8,947 nucleotides of DNA from an uncultured beta proteobacterium (GTDB taxonomy: Bacteria > Pseudomonadota > Gammaproteobacteria > Burkholderiales > Burkholderiaceae_C), in contig CAJBVC010000982.1 in the NCBI GenBank assembly GCA_903958915.1, forward strand, positions 1 to 8,947, written 5' to 3'. The translations under genes and the position numbers were made by a program. The notes beneath the pieces are model-generated. The model did no database searches and had not been told where the DNA came from. It saw only the letters and a list, made by a program, of their open reading frames with translations. Within the stretch, counting starts at the first letter, position 1; every line of letters begins with the position of its first letter. Of the stretch, positions 1-6,440 are shown piece by piece.

Positions 1-2868
1 CACCATGGCAATGGTGGTCATGATGATGGGGCGCGCCCGCTTGTGGCAGGCGTCCATGAGGGCCTCAAAGCGGTCCAGTCCGTGCTCGCGCCGCGCCATG
101 ATGGCGTATTCCACCAGCAGAATCGAATTTTTGGTGGACACGCCAATCAGCATGACCAGCCCGATAAAGGAGGGCATAGACAGCATTTTGTCCGCCACCA
201 GCAACCCGATGAAGGCGCCGCCGAACGACAAAATGACGGAAGGCAGGATGGTGATGGGGTGCATAAAGTCTTTAAACAGCAACACCAGCACAATGTAGAT
301 ACACAGCACGCCGGTGAGCATGGCCATGCCAAAGCCGGCCACCATCTCGGCCTGTACTTCGGCATCGCCAATCTCCACCTGCTGCACTCCAGCAGGCAGG
401 TTAACGACGCTGGGCAGCTTGGCCACGGCATCGGTGACCTCACCCAGCGGCACGCCAGACAATTCCACCTCGAAGTTGACATTGCGCACCCGGTTCAGCC
501 GGCTAACCACGGCCGGCCCACCCGACATTTCGAACGAGGCGACCTGACTCAGCATGACCGGGCCCTTGACGCCGGGCACCATCAGGCGGCCGAGCAGGTC
601 CAGGTCCTGGCGGGCATCGGCGGCGAGTTTCACCACGATGGGCACCTGGCGCTGGCTCAAATTGAGCTTGGCCAAGGCCGAGTCGTAGTCACCCACGGTG
701 GCAATGCGCAGTGTTTCGGCAATCGCGGCGCTGGTCACACCCAGATCAGCGGCGCGCGCAAAGTCCGGGCGAATCGCCACTTCGGAGCGGGTCAGGCTGG
801 CACTCGATGAAATATTGCCCAGCCCCGCAATCTTGCGCAGGTCTTTCTCGACCGCCGCCGCCGCCTGCGCCAAAGCCACCGGGTCTTCGCCCTTCAGGGC
901 CAGCATGTATTTCTCACCCGAGCCGCCCAGACCGACCTTGAAGCGCGCCCCGGGCAGTTCGGACAGCGCCGCGCGCATCTCGCTCTCGATGACCTGCTTG
1001 CGCGGGCGCTGGCCCCGTTCGGCCAGCAACACGGTCAGTGTGGCCTTGCGCACCTCAGTGCTGGCGCCGCCCATGAAAGGGTCCGAGCCCACGCTGCCAC
1101 CACCGGCGGTGGTGTAGACGCTGTTCACATGCTGTACTTGGCCAATCAGGGTGCGTGCCTGCTCAGCGGCCGCGCGGGTTTGCGCCAGCGTGGTGCCGGG
1201 AGGCAGCTCCAGATAGACCTGGGTCTGCGAGTTGTCGTCCGGCGGGATGAATCCACTGGGAATCAGCGGCACCAGGAACAGCGAGCCAATGAAGAAACCG
1301 ATGGCGGAGAACATGGTGATCCAGCGGTGGTGCAGCGTCCAGCGCGTAATCTTCAGGTACAGCGGCATCCACACCGGCTCTTCGTGCACATGGGTGGACG
1401 GCTTCATGATGTAGGCCGCCATCATGGGGGTCAGCAGTCGCGCCACCATCAGGGACGCGAATATCGCGAACACGGCGGTCCAGCCAAACTGCTTGAAGAA
1501 CTTGCCCACAATCCCGCTCATGAAGGCGGTGGGCAGGAACACGGCAATCAGCGCAAAGGTGGTGGCAATCACGGCCAGGCCAATCTCATCGGCCGCTTCC
1601 ATGGCCGCCTGGTAGGGCGTCTTGCCCATGCGCAGGTGACGTTCGATGTTTTCCACTTCCACAATCGCGTCGTCCACCAGGATGCCGATGACCAGCGACA
1701 GAGCCAGCAAGGTCACCACGTTGGTGGTGAATCCCAGATAGTGCATGCCAATGAACGCTGGAATGGCCGACAGCGGCAGCGCCACCGCAGATACGAATGT
1801 GGCACGCCAGTTGCGCAGGAAGAACCACACGACGACGACGGCCAGCAAAGCGCCTTCAACCAGCATGGTCATGGAGGCATCGAACTCCTCCTGCACTGGG
1901 GTGACGAAGTCAAAGGCCTGGGTCAGTGCCAGGTCGGGGTGGGCGGCTTTGAGATCGGCCAATGCCTTTTGCACGGCCGCGCCCACTTCCACCTCGCTGG
2001 CACCCTTGCTGCGGGTGATCTCGAAGCCCACCACTGGTTTACCGTTCAGCGTGGCAAAGCTGCGCTGTTCGGCCACGGTGTCTTTCACACTGGCAACTTC
2101 GTCGAGGCGTACCCGCTTGCCGTTCGATAGGCTTAACTCCAGCCGCGACAATTCCTCCACCGTGGCCACGGTGGCCAGCGTGCGCATGGGCTGCTCGGAG
2201 CCGCCCAGGTCCGCGCGCCCACCGGCACTCTCGGTCTGCACCTGTTTCAGCTGGCGCGAAATGTCGGCCGCAGTGGCACCCAGGCTTTGCAGCTTGAGCG
2301 GGTCCAGCGCGACCTGAACTTCGCGGGTCACACCGCCCACACGGACCACCGAGCCCACGCCGCGTACTCCAAGCAGAGCGCGGGTGATGGAGTTGTCGAC
2401 AAACCAGCTGAGGGCTTCATCATCCATATTCCCGGAGCGCACAGTGAAGGCCAAAATGGGCGCACCCGAGATATTCATCTTGCTGACCACCGGGTCGCGC
2501 AAATCGCTGGGCAAATCGCTGCGCACCTGCTGCACCGCGCTACGCACATCGTCCACCGCTTCCTGCGTGGGCTTTTCCAGGCGGAACTCGGCGGTCACCG
2601 AGACGCTGCCGTCCTGCACATTGGTGTAGATGTTCTTCAGTCCCTGCAATGATGCAATGGCGTTTTCCAGCTTGCGGGCCACTTCGGTTTCGAGCTGAGC
2701 AGGTGCGGCACCGGGCAGACTGGCGGACACGGTGACGGTGGGAAGTTCCATGTCCGGGAACTGCTGCACTTTCATTGCGTTGAAGGACATCAGCCCAGCC
2801 AGCGTCAGCAGCACAAACAGCATGACCGCCGGAATGGGGTTTCTAATTGACCAGGCGGAGACGTTCAT
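1..2868 (-). CDS. RND efflux pump, inner-membrane permease (HAE1 type), 3' end cut by window
   Basis: Proton-driven inner-membrane pump that would export hydrophobic compounds through the adaptor and outer-membrane lipoprotein encoded upstream. The frame is open for 956 codons from the ATG at 2868 to the window edge; family members are about 1030-1070 residues, so roughly the last 80-110 are missing. It begins MNVSAWSIRNPIPAVMLFVL, the typical short cytoplasmic start followed by TM1. The TM4 motif LVDDAIVEVENIERH carries the paired aspartates D399/D400, equivalent to AcrB D407/D408, and STKNSILLVEYA carries K913, equivalent to AcrB K940. The proton relay therefore looks intact. The last visible residues, ACHKRARPIIMTTIAMV, match the conserved stretch leading into TM11. 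A strong SD (GGAGG) precedes the start and lies inside a dispersed repeat. HAE1 rather than heavy-metal (HME) type is inferred from these motifs; the substrate cannot be predicted. Confidence 0.96.
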   Translation of the reverse strand, partial: MNVSAWSIRNPIPAVMLFVLLTLAGLMSFNAMKVQQFPDMELPTVTVSASLPGAAPAQLETEVARKLENAIASLQGLKNIYTNVQDGSVSVTAEFRLEKPTQEAVDDVRSAVQQVRSDLPSDLRDPVVSKMNISGAPILAFTVRSGNMDDEALSWFVDNSITRALLGVRGVGSVVRVGGVTREVQVALDPLKLQSLGATAADISRQLKQVQTESAGGRADLGGSEQPMRTLATVATVEELSRLELSLSNGKRVRLDEVASVKDTVAEQRSFATLNGKPVVGFEITRSKGASEVEVGAAVQKALADLKAAHPDLALTQAFDFVTPVQEEFDASMTMLVEGALLAVVVVWFFLRNWRATFVSAVALPLSAIPAFIGMHYLGFTTNVVTLLALSLVIGILVDDAIVEVENIERHLRMGKTPYQAAMEAADEIGLAVIATTFALIAVFLPTAFMSGIVGKFFKQFGWTAVFAIFASLMVARLLTPMMAAYIMKPSTHVHEEPVWMPLYLKITRWTLHHRWITMFSAIGFFIGSLFLVPLIPSGFIPPDDNSQTQVYLELPPGTTLAQTRAAAEQARTLIGQVQHVNSVYTTAGGGSVGSDPFMGGASTEVRKATLTVLLAERGQRPRKQVIESEMRAALSELPGARFKVGLGGSGEKYMLALKGEDPVALAQAAAAVEKDLRKIAGLGNISSSASLTRSEVAIRPDFARAADLGVTSAAIAETLRIATVGDYDSALAKLNLSQRQVPIVVKLAADARQDLDLLGRLMVPGVKGPVMLSQVASFEMSGGPAVVSRLNRVRNVNFEVELSGVPLGEVTDAVAKLPSVVNLPAGVQQVEIGDAEVQAEMVAGFGMAMLTGVLCIYIVLVLLFKDFMHPITILPSVILSFGGAFIGLLVADKMLSMPSFIGLVMLIGVSTKNSILLVEYAIMARREHGLDRFEALMDACHKRARPIIMTTIAMV

Positions 2869-2870
2869 CG

Positions 2871-2920
2871 TGCCTCCTGCCGAGCCGCCTCAAAGGAGGC
2901 AAGCGCCCCCTCGGGGGGCA
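2871..2920 (-). repeat. Dispersed palindromic repeat, family 1, intergenic copy
   Basis: Read on the minus strand this is T + GCCCCC-CGA-GGGGGC (perfect 6-bp stem, 2919-2905), a 3-base spacer, then a second hairpin: TGCCTCC (2901-2895), TTT, an inner GAG-GCGG-CTC hairpin (2891-2882), GGCA, and GGAGGCA (2877-2871). A copy with identical architecture lies in the opposite orientation at 3336-3383. It fills most of the 93-base spacer between the adaptor and pump genes. I recall similar GC-rich double hairpins as abundant dispersed elements in Comamonadaceae genomes, but this was not checked. Confidence 0.75.
2873..2877 (-). promoter_or_regulatory. Shine-Dalgarno of the RND pump gene, inside a repeat hairpin
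   Basis: On the minus strand GGAGG is followed by CACG and then the ATG at 2868. The same bases form the 3' arm (GGAGGCA, 2877-2871) of the second hairpin of the dispersed repeat, paired with TGCCTCC at 2901-2895. In the mRNA the ribosome binding site could be sequestered. The match to the SD consensus is direct; the sequestration is inference. Confidence 0.7.
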
Positions 2921-2961
2921 ATGAACGCATGTGAATGTGGGGGCTCATAGTTCGTTGCTCC

Positions 2962-4236
2962 TTATTTGCTAGCAGCTTGCGCAGGTTTGGCATGCGCTGG
3001 AGCACTTTCCACTACTTTGACCAGATCGCCGTCGCTCAAGAAACTGCCGCCACTGGCGACCAGCTTGTCCTCGGGTGTAACGCCGCTCTGGATCTCGATC
3101 TGGTCGCCGACAATGCGCCCGGTCTGCACCTTGATCTGGGCCACGCGGCTGTCGGCGCCAACACGCGCAACGTAGCTGAAGCCGTCGCGAACGACGACCG
3201 CGGTCTGCGGCACCGTCAGCCCGCCCGAACTCCCCAACTCAAACTCGCCACGCGCGTACATGCCGGGCTTGAAACTGGCCCCCACGCTTGCCACTGCCCC
3301 GGAATCGGCTGATGCCGATTTCGCAGGTGCTGCGCTGCCCCCCGAGGGGGCTAATTTCCCTTGGGGCGGCCCGGCGGGAAATTGCCCTTGCAGCAGGTCC
3401 ACATAGACCATGCCATTGCGGGTCGCTGCGTCCACGGTGGGGGCCAGGCTGCGCACTTTGCCCTTCATTTGCGCGCCGCTGGGAGCGGTCACCAGCACGC
3501 CGGTGCCGGGCGTGATGCGGCCCAGTTCCGCCGAGGTGACTTCGCCGCGCCACTCCAGGCGGCCCTGGCGAATCAATTTGAACATCTCCGTGCCTGCACC
3601 TACCACCGAGCCCATGGTGGCCATGCGGGCCGATATGACGCCGTTGTCGGGCGCCAGCAATTGGGTGTTCTTCAGGCGCAGCAATTGGGAATCGAGCTGC
3701 GCCTTGGCCGACTCGACGCGGGCCTTGCCAGTCTGTTCCTGTGTCAGGTACTGGTTGACCTGCTGGGCACTGATGGCTCCGCTGCCTTGCACGGCACGGG
3801 CGCGGTCGGCGTTGGCGGCGGCCTCTGCCGCATTGGCCTGGGCCTCGGCCACGGCTGCGCGCGCCAGGGCCACATCGGCCTGTACGCTCTCAGCGGCAAA
3901 GCTGGCCAGCAGCTGGCCGCGCGTCACGCGGTCACCGACCTGGGCGTGCAACTCGGAGACGCGCAGGCCATTGGCCTCGGCGCCCACGCTGGCTTCCTGC
4001 CAGGCGGCTACGCTCCCGTTGGCGGACAGCTTGATGGTCAGCATACTGCTTTTGGGCTGGGTCAGGGCTACGGTCAGCGCCGGCTTGCCCATAGCAGGCT
4101 TGGTGTCATCGGCGGCCAGGCTGCGGGTGGCAAAAAGGCCCAGGGCGCCAAGGGTGAGCACACCGGTCAGTATCAGGCTCAGTGCGAGCGGTTTGACAGT
4201 GAGTTTGCGGGTAAAGGAGCTGGATAGGAGATTCAT
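2962..4236 (-). CDS. RND efflux periplasmic adaptor (membrane fusion protein)
   Basis: Links the inner-membrane RND pump to the outer-membrane channel. From the ATG at 4236 it is 424 residues. The N-terminus is basic, followed by a hydrophobic segment (about residues 17-38) and a plausible cleavage site after RSLA. A lipoyl/barrel-sandwich half follows at about 82-115 (EANGLRVSELHAQVGDRV, RGQLLA), then an Ala-rich coiled-coil hairpin (about 120-190), the second lipoyl half (LLAPDNGVISARM, about 193-205) and beta-barrel/membrane-proximal domains. The conserved KPGMYARGEFELG appears near residues 323-335. About 35 Gly/Pro/Ala/Ser-rich residues (about 282-319) separate YVDL from KPGMYARG; part of this is encoded by a dispersed repeat, and the C-terminal tail by another. 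A TTG at 4257 in the same frame would add seven residues, but the ATG gives a more normal signal sequence. No strong SD is seen for either start. Lies 31 bases downstream of the outer-membrane factor gene. Confidence 0.95.
   Translation of the reverse strand: MNLLSSSFTRKLTVKPLALSLILTGVLTLGALGLFATRSLAADDTKPAMGKPALTVALTQPKSSMLTIKLSANGSVAAWQEASVGAEANGLRVSELHAQVGDRVTRGQLLASFAAESVQADVALARAAVAEAQANAAEAAANADRARAVQGSGAISAQQVNQYLTQEQTGKARVESAKAQLDSQLLRLKNTQLLAPDNGVISARMATMGSVVGAGTEMFKLIRQGRLEWRGEVTSAELGRITPGTGVLVTAPSGAQMKGKVRSLAPTVDAATRNGMVYVDLLQGQFPAGPPQGKLAPSGGSAAPAKSASADSGAVASVGASFKPGMYARGEFELGSSGGLTVPQTAVVVRDGFSYVARVGADSRVAQIKVQTGRIVGDQIEIQSGVTPEDKLVASGGSFLSDGDLVKVVESAPAHAKPAQAASK
2976..3003. repeat. 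Dispersed repeat, family 2, copy in adaptor 3' end
   Basis: This 28-base block matches 25 of 28 bases of the block at 4888-4915 in the same orientation. Its core is GCGCA...TGCGC around TTTGG, an imperfect stem: the other copy pairs perfectly over 7 bp. Upstream, both copies also share TTGCTA. It encodes APAHAKPAQA, the last residues but four of the adaptor, and the stop codon lies 12 bases beyond the block. The repeat appears to supply the protein's C-terminal tail. Confidence 0.65.
3336..3383 (+). repeat. Dispersed palindromic repeat, family 1, copy inside the adaptor gene
   Basis: On the plus strand: T + GCCCCC-CGA-GGGGGC (3337-3351), a T, then AATTTCC (3353-3359), CTT, an inner GGG-GCGG-CCC hairpin (3363-3372), GGCG, and GGAAATT (3377-3383). 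The first 16 bases are identical to the intergenic copy. The second hairpin has the same arm, loop and spacer lengths, but its arms differ in a way that keeps pairing. It lies in frame inside the adaptor gene (opposite strand) and encodes the low-complexity stretch FPAGPPQGKLAPSGG. Confidence 0.75.
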
Positions 4237-4267
4237 GGTGGTGTTGCGTCGTGTCAATGAAGGGGTC

Positions 4268-5683
4268 TCAGTTCGCAGCCGTTTGGGTCACTGCATGGGG
4301 CTCAAAGCCACCGCCCAGCGCACGGTACAGCGCCACCCAAATCTGGTTGCGTTCCAGATCCAGGGCGAACAGGGCGGACTCGGAAGCCAGGGCGTTGCGC
4401 CGGGCATCTTCAAGCTCCACCAGACTGGCCAGGCCCTGGCTGAAGCGGGTCTGGGTGGCGGTCAGGGTCTCGGCGTAGCCATCACGGGCCACTCTGGCGT
4501 CAACGGCGCGGGCTTGGCTGCTGTCCAGATTGATGAGGGCTTCTTCCACCTCGCGCACTGCATTGCGCACCCGGGCCCGGTAGGTGCTGACCACGGCACG
4601 GTAATTGGCCTCTGCGGATTGCACCGCGGCGGCGCGCTGGCCACCGTCAAACAGCGGCAGGCTGATGGCCAGCGGGCCGAAAGACCAGGTCGTGCCATCG
4701 GTGTCCACGCCATTGGTGGTCAGGCGCGTGCCGGCAATGCTGCCGCTCAGGCTCAGGCGCGGCAGTCGCTGCGCCACGGCGGCACCGACCTGGGCGCTGG
4801 CGACCATGACATCGCGCTCGGCACTGAACACATCGGGGCGCTGGGAAATCGTTTGGGCCGGCACACTTGCTATCGAAATAGAAGCGCCTTGCGCAGGTCT
4901 GGCCTGCGCTAGAGCCAGTTTTTGCCTTAATTCGGGCTCGGCAGTTCCGGTCAGCGCGACCAGCGCTTTGGTGGTTAATGCGCACTGTGCAGTTTGAAGG
5001 GTGAGGCGGCTGTGGCCATCTGCCGCGCTGGCACGCGCCATGGCCGCCATCGAGGGCGCCAAAAAGCCGGCATTGGCATTGATTTCAGTCAGGCGCGCGG
5101 TTTCCTGGCGAGAGGTGGCGTCGCGTTGGGTTAGAGCCAGTTGTTTGATGCAGTGCGCCTGGCCGTAGTACAGGTTGGCCACTTCGGCGGCAACGGCTAC
5201 ACGGGCGTCGTGCCACTGGGCCTGGGTGCCTTCCACATTAGCGCTGGCGGCGTTATTGACGGCCCGGTTGGCGCCCACCAAGTCGACTTCCCAGGCCGCT
5301 TGCAGGCCGACTTGCTGGGCAGTCGTCACTGGCAGGCCAGGCTGGCTCACACCGCGGTTGCCCAGCAACTGGACCCCCAGATTGGGCAGCAGAGCGCCAA
5401 AGGCAACTGCCTGCTGCGCGCGAGCGCTCTCGACCCGCGCCAGCGAGGCCGATACTGTGGGGCTAACCCCCTGCGCGGTAGCAATCAGCTCTACAAGCAG
5501 GGGGTCCCCCTGTTGTTGCCACCACTGGGTCATCGATTCCACGCTGCCTTGGTGGGGCAGGGGTACGTGCCACTGTGGCGGCGCCTCTGCGCTGACCTGT
5601 GTGGGTGGCATCCAGCTGGAGCAGGCGGACAACGCAAGCACGGCCGCAGTAGCGATGAGGGCGCGGGGTATTGGACGTTTCAT
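4268..5683 (-). CDS. Efflux outer-membrane lipoprotein, TolC/NodT (OEP) family
   Basis: Outer-membrane channel component of the tripartite pump. 471 residues, normal for the OprM/NodT family. The signal peptide MKRPIPRALIATAAVLALSA ends in a lipobox (LSAC), so Cys21 should be lipidated. Two outer-efflux-protein repeats follow: about 55-245 (including LLPNLGVQLLGNRG and WEVDLVGANR) and about 275-460 (SQRPDVFSAERD, LPRLSLSGSIAG, ISLPLFDGGQR, YRALGGGF). These motifs are diagnostic of the family. The linker between the halves contains a stretch (residues 257-266, ALAQARPAQG) encoded by a dispersed repeat. The ATG at 5683 is chosen because it gives an ideal lipoprotein signal, although no good SD precedes it. 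First gene of the efflux operon, followed after 31 bases by the adaptor. Confidence 0.96.
   Translation of the reverse strand: MKRPIPRALIATAAVLALSACSSWMPPTQVSAEAPPQWHVPLPHQGSVESMTQWWQQQGDPLLVELIATAQGVSPTVSASLARVESARAQQAVAFGALLPNLGVQLLGNRGVSQPGLPVTTAQQVGLQAAWEVDLVGANRAVNNAASANVEGTQAQWHDARVAVAAEVANLYYGQAHCIKQLALTQRDATSRQETARLTEINANAGFLAPSMAAMARASAADGHSRLTLQTAQCALTTKALVALTGTAEPELRQKLALAQARPAQGASISIASVPAQTISQRPDVFSAERDVMVASAQVGAAVAQRLPRLSLSGSIAGTRLTTNGVDTDGTTWSFGPLAISLPLFDGGQRAAAVQSAEANYRAVVSTYRARVRNAVREVEEALINLDSSQARAVDARVARDGYAETLTATQTRFSQGLASLVELEDARRNALASESALFALDLERNQIWVALYRALGGGFEPHAVTQTAAN
4888..4915. repeat. Dispersed repeat, family 2, copy inside the outer-membrane factor gene
   Basis: Core hairpin GCGCAGG (4891-4897), TCTGG loop, CCTGCGC (4903-4909): a perfect 7-bp stem. 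The 28-base block differs from the copy at 2976-3003 at three positions. The repeat probably extends left to about 4867, since TTGCTA recurs and CTAT...ATAG forms a second small dyad at 4870-4881. It is read in the same frame as the other copy, giving ALAQARPAQG here and APAHAKPAQA there. It sits in the variable linker between the two OEP repeats, where an insertion is likely to be tolerated. Confidence 0.65.
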
Positions 5684-5778
5684 TTTGCAGTTTTGCGGTT
5701 GGATTGTGTGCCTGCCTGTAGCAAGGCGCGGCGTTGGGATTCGGCAGCGGCCTTGGCCAATCTCAGGCTGCCGTACAT
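5680..5778 (-). other. Possible 32-codon leader ORF overlapping the outer-membrane factor start
   Basis: An ATG at 5778 opens a 32-codon frame (start MYGSLRLAKAAAESQRRALL) whose TGA overlaps the ATG of the outer-membrane factor gene as ATGA. That gene lacks a visible SD, so translational coupling is conceivable. Against it: the ATG overlaps the -10 of the promoter candidate, so a transcript from there would lack it; there is no strong SD; and no family is recognised. The frame also continues from directly after the regulator's stop codon. Confidence 0.2.
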
Positions 5779-5805
5779 TATGCAGACCCGCCCGGCGTGG
5801 GCCAA
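5777..5805 (-). promoter_or_regulatory. Sigma70-like promoter candidate for the efflux operon
   Basis: On the minus strand TTGGCC (5805-5800) and CATAAT (5782-5777) are separated by 17 bases; they match the -35 and -10 consensus at 4/6 and 5/6 positions. It lies about 95 bases upstream of the outer-membrane factor ATG, in the 131-base spacer after the regulator gene. This spacing is right for a housekeeping promoter, but no start site is known. Confidence 0.4.
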
Positions 5806-5814
5806 ATAGGTACT

Positions 5815-6369
5815 TCAGCCGGCCATCAACTTGTGCACCAGATCCCCGGCGGTGGAAGCCTGGTACTTGCGCATCAGCCGCGCGCGGTAGATTTCCACGG
5901 TTCGGTGGCTGATTACCAGGATCTTGCCGATTTGCTTTGACGTAAGTCCCTGCATCAGTTGCGCAGCAACTTCGCGCTCCCGCGCCGTCAGTTCGGCCTT
6001 GACCGGGCGCGAAGCGCTGAGATCCTCAAAGCACCAGATGCCTGCCTCGTGCGGCGCCTGGCGGTTCAGGGCTCGGCCCGTTACATGGCACCAGAAAGCT
6101 TCGCCCTTCAGGCGACCGTCCACGCGCTTCATGATGCGGTCGTCCGAATAGGTGCCGTTGCGGTTGAGCAGGGGAGCGATGCGCGCACCGGTGCGCTCGT
6201 ACTCATCGGCACTGGGATACAGAATTTGGAATGACTGCCCAAGCAATTGCTCTCGTGTGGCGCCAAACATATCGCACAGGTGCTGGTTGCAATCGACGAT
6301 GGAGCGGTTGCGGGAAAGGGCCAAGCCAACGGGAGCGAGGTCAAATGCGACGCGGTAATCAATTTCCAT
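5815..6369 (-). CDS. PAS domain plus LuxR/GerE helix-turn-helix transcriptional regulator
   Basis: DNA-binding regulator of 184 residues. Residues about 5-118 form a PAS-like sensor domain (FDLAPVGLALSRNRSIVDCN, MFGATREQLLGQSFQILYPS, then a WCHVTGRAL strand and GIWCFEDLS). Residues about 125-184 are a GerE-type HTH: LTAREREVAAQLMQGLTSKQIGKIL followed by the recognition helix HRTVEIYRARLMRKY. There is no receiver or transmembrane segment, so it probably senses a cytoplasmic ligand or cofactor; which one cannot be read from the sequence. The ATG at 6369 has no clear SD. It is divergent from scoA, with dyad symmetries in the spacer, which favours control of scoAB and itself. It also faces the efflux operon with no intrinsic terminator seen in the 131-base gap. 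Confidence 0.92.
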   Translation of the reverse strand: MEIDYRVAFDLAPVGLALSRNRSIVDCNQHLCDMFGATREQLLGQSFQILYPSADEYERTGARIAPLLNRNGTYSDDRIMKRVDGRLKGEAFWCHVTGRALNRQAPHEAGIWCFEDLSASRPVKAELTAREREVAAQLMQGLTSKQIGKILVISHRTVEIYRARLMRKYQASTAGDLVHKLMAG

Positions 6370-6389
6370 AGGGTTGGACTTTAAGGGAA

Positions 6390-6411
6390 ACTACGTAATG
6401 GCATAAGTAGT
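6390..6411. promoter_or_regulatory. Candidate operator, imperfect dyad in the regulator/scoA spacer
   Basis: Outer arms ACTAC (6390-6394) and GTAGT (6407-6411) pair perfectly, and after one mismatch the inner TA/TA pairs continue, so 7 of the outer 8 positions are symmetric. A 22-base dyad in the spacer between a GerE-type regulator and its divergent neighbour is a reasonable binding site for a HTH dimer. Function is inferred. Confidence 0.4.
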
Positions 6412-6424
6412 ATCGTATGCGATA
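6411..6424. promoter_or_regulatory. Second dyad abutting the first, candidate operator half or promoter element
   Basis: TATCG (6411-6415), TATG, CGATA (6420-6424): perfect 5-bp arms about a 4-base centre, sharing base 6411 with the dyad at 6390-6411. It lies about 25-38 bases before the scoA ATG, where the -10 region or start site would be expected. No convincing -35/-10 pair was found on either strand here, which fits an activator-dependent promoter but does not prove one. Confidence 0.35.
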
Positions 6425-6433
6425 GATTCTTTT

Positions 6434-6440
6434 GAGGAGA
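6434..6440 (+). promoter_or_regulatory. Shine-Dalgarno of scoA
   Basis: GAGGAGA with eight bases before the ATG at 6449. It fixes the scoA start and is a strong site, unlike those of the divergent regulator and the outer-membrane factor. Confidence 0.75.

Noticed and set aside
1098..1114. CACCACC-GGC-GGTGGTG inverted repeat in the pump gene
   Set aside because: It falls on a Thr-Thr-Ala-Gly-Gly-Gly stretch, and glycine codons alone explain the symmetry. No second copy was found.
1129..2130. A 333-codon plus-strand frame opposite the RND pump gene
   Set aside because: Its product is loaded with His, Gln, Gly and Arg, the usual appearance of an antisense shadow; the minus-strand frame has diagnostic RND motifs throughout.
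3410..4912. A 500-codon plus-strand open frame, longer than the genes it opposes
   Set aside because: It runs antisense across both the adaptor and outer-membrane factor genes, each of which has clear family motifs. Its translation is rich in Ala, Arg, Ser and Thr with no recognisable domain, as expected for the mirror of GC-rich codons.
5132..5142. A third copy of part of family 2 (TAGAGCCAGTT also occurs beside the block at 4888-4915)
   Set aside because: Only about 11 bases match, and the hairpin core is absent, so it is probably chance.
5788..5803. GCCC...GGGC hairpin as a terminator for the regulator gene
   Set aside because: The stem is 4 bp, there is no T-run after it on the minus strand, and it lies within the spacer of the promoter candidate.
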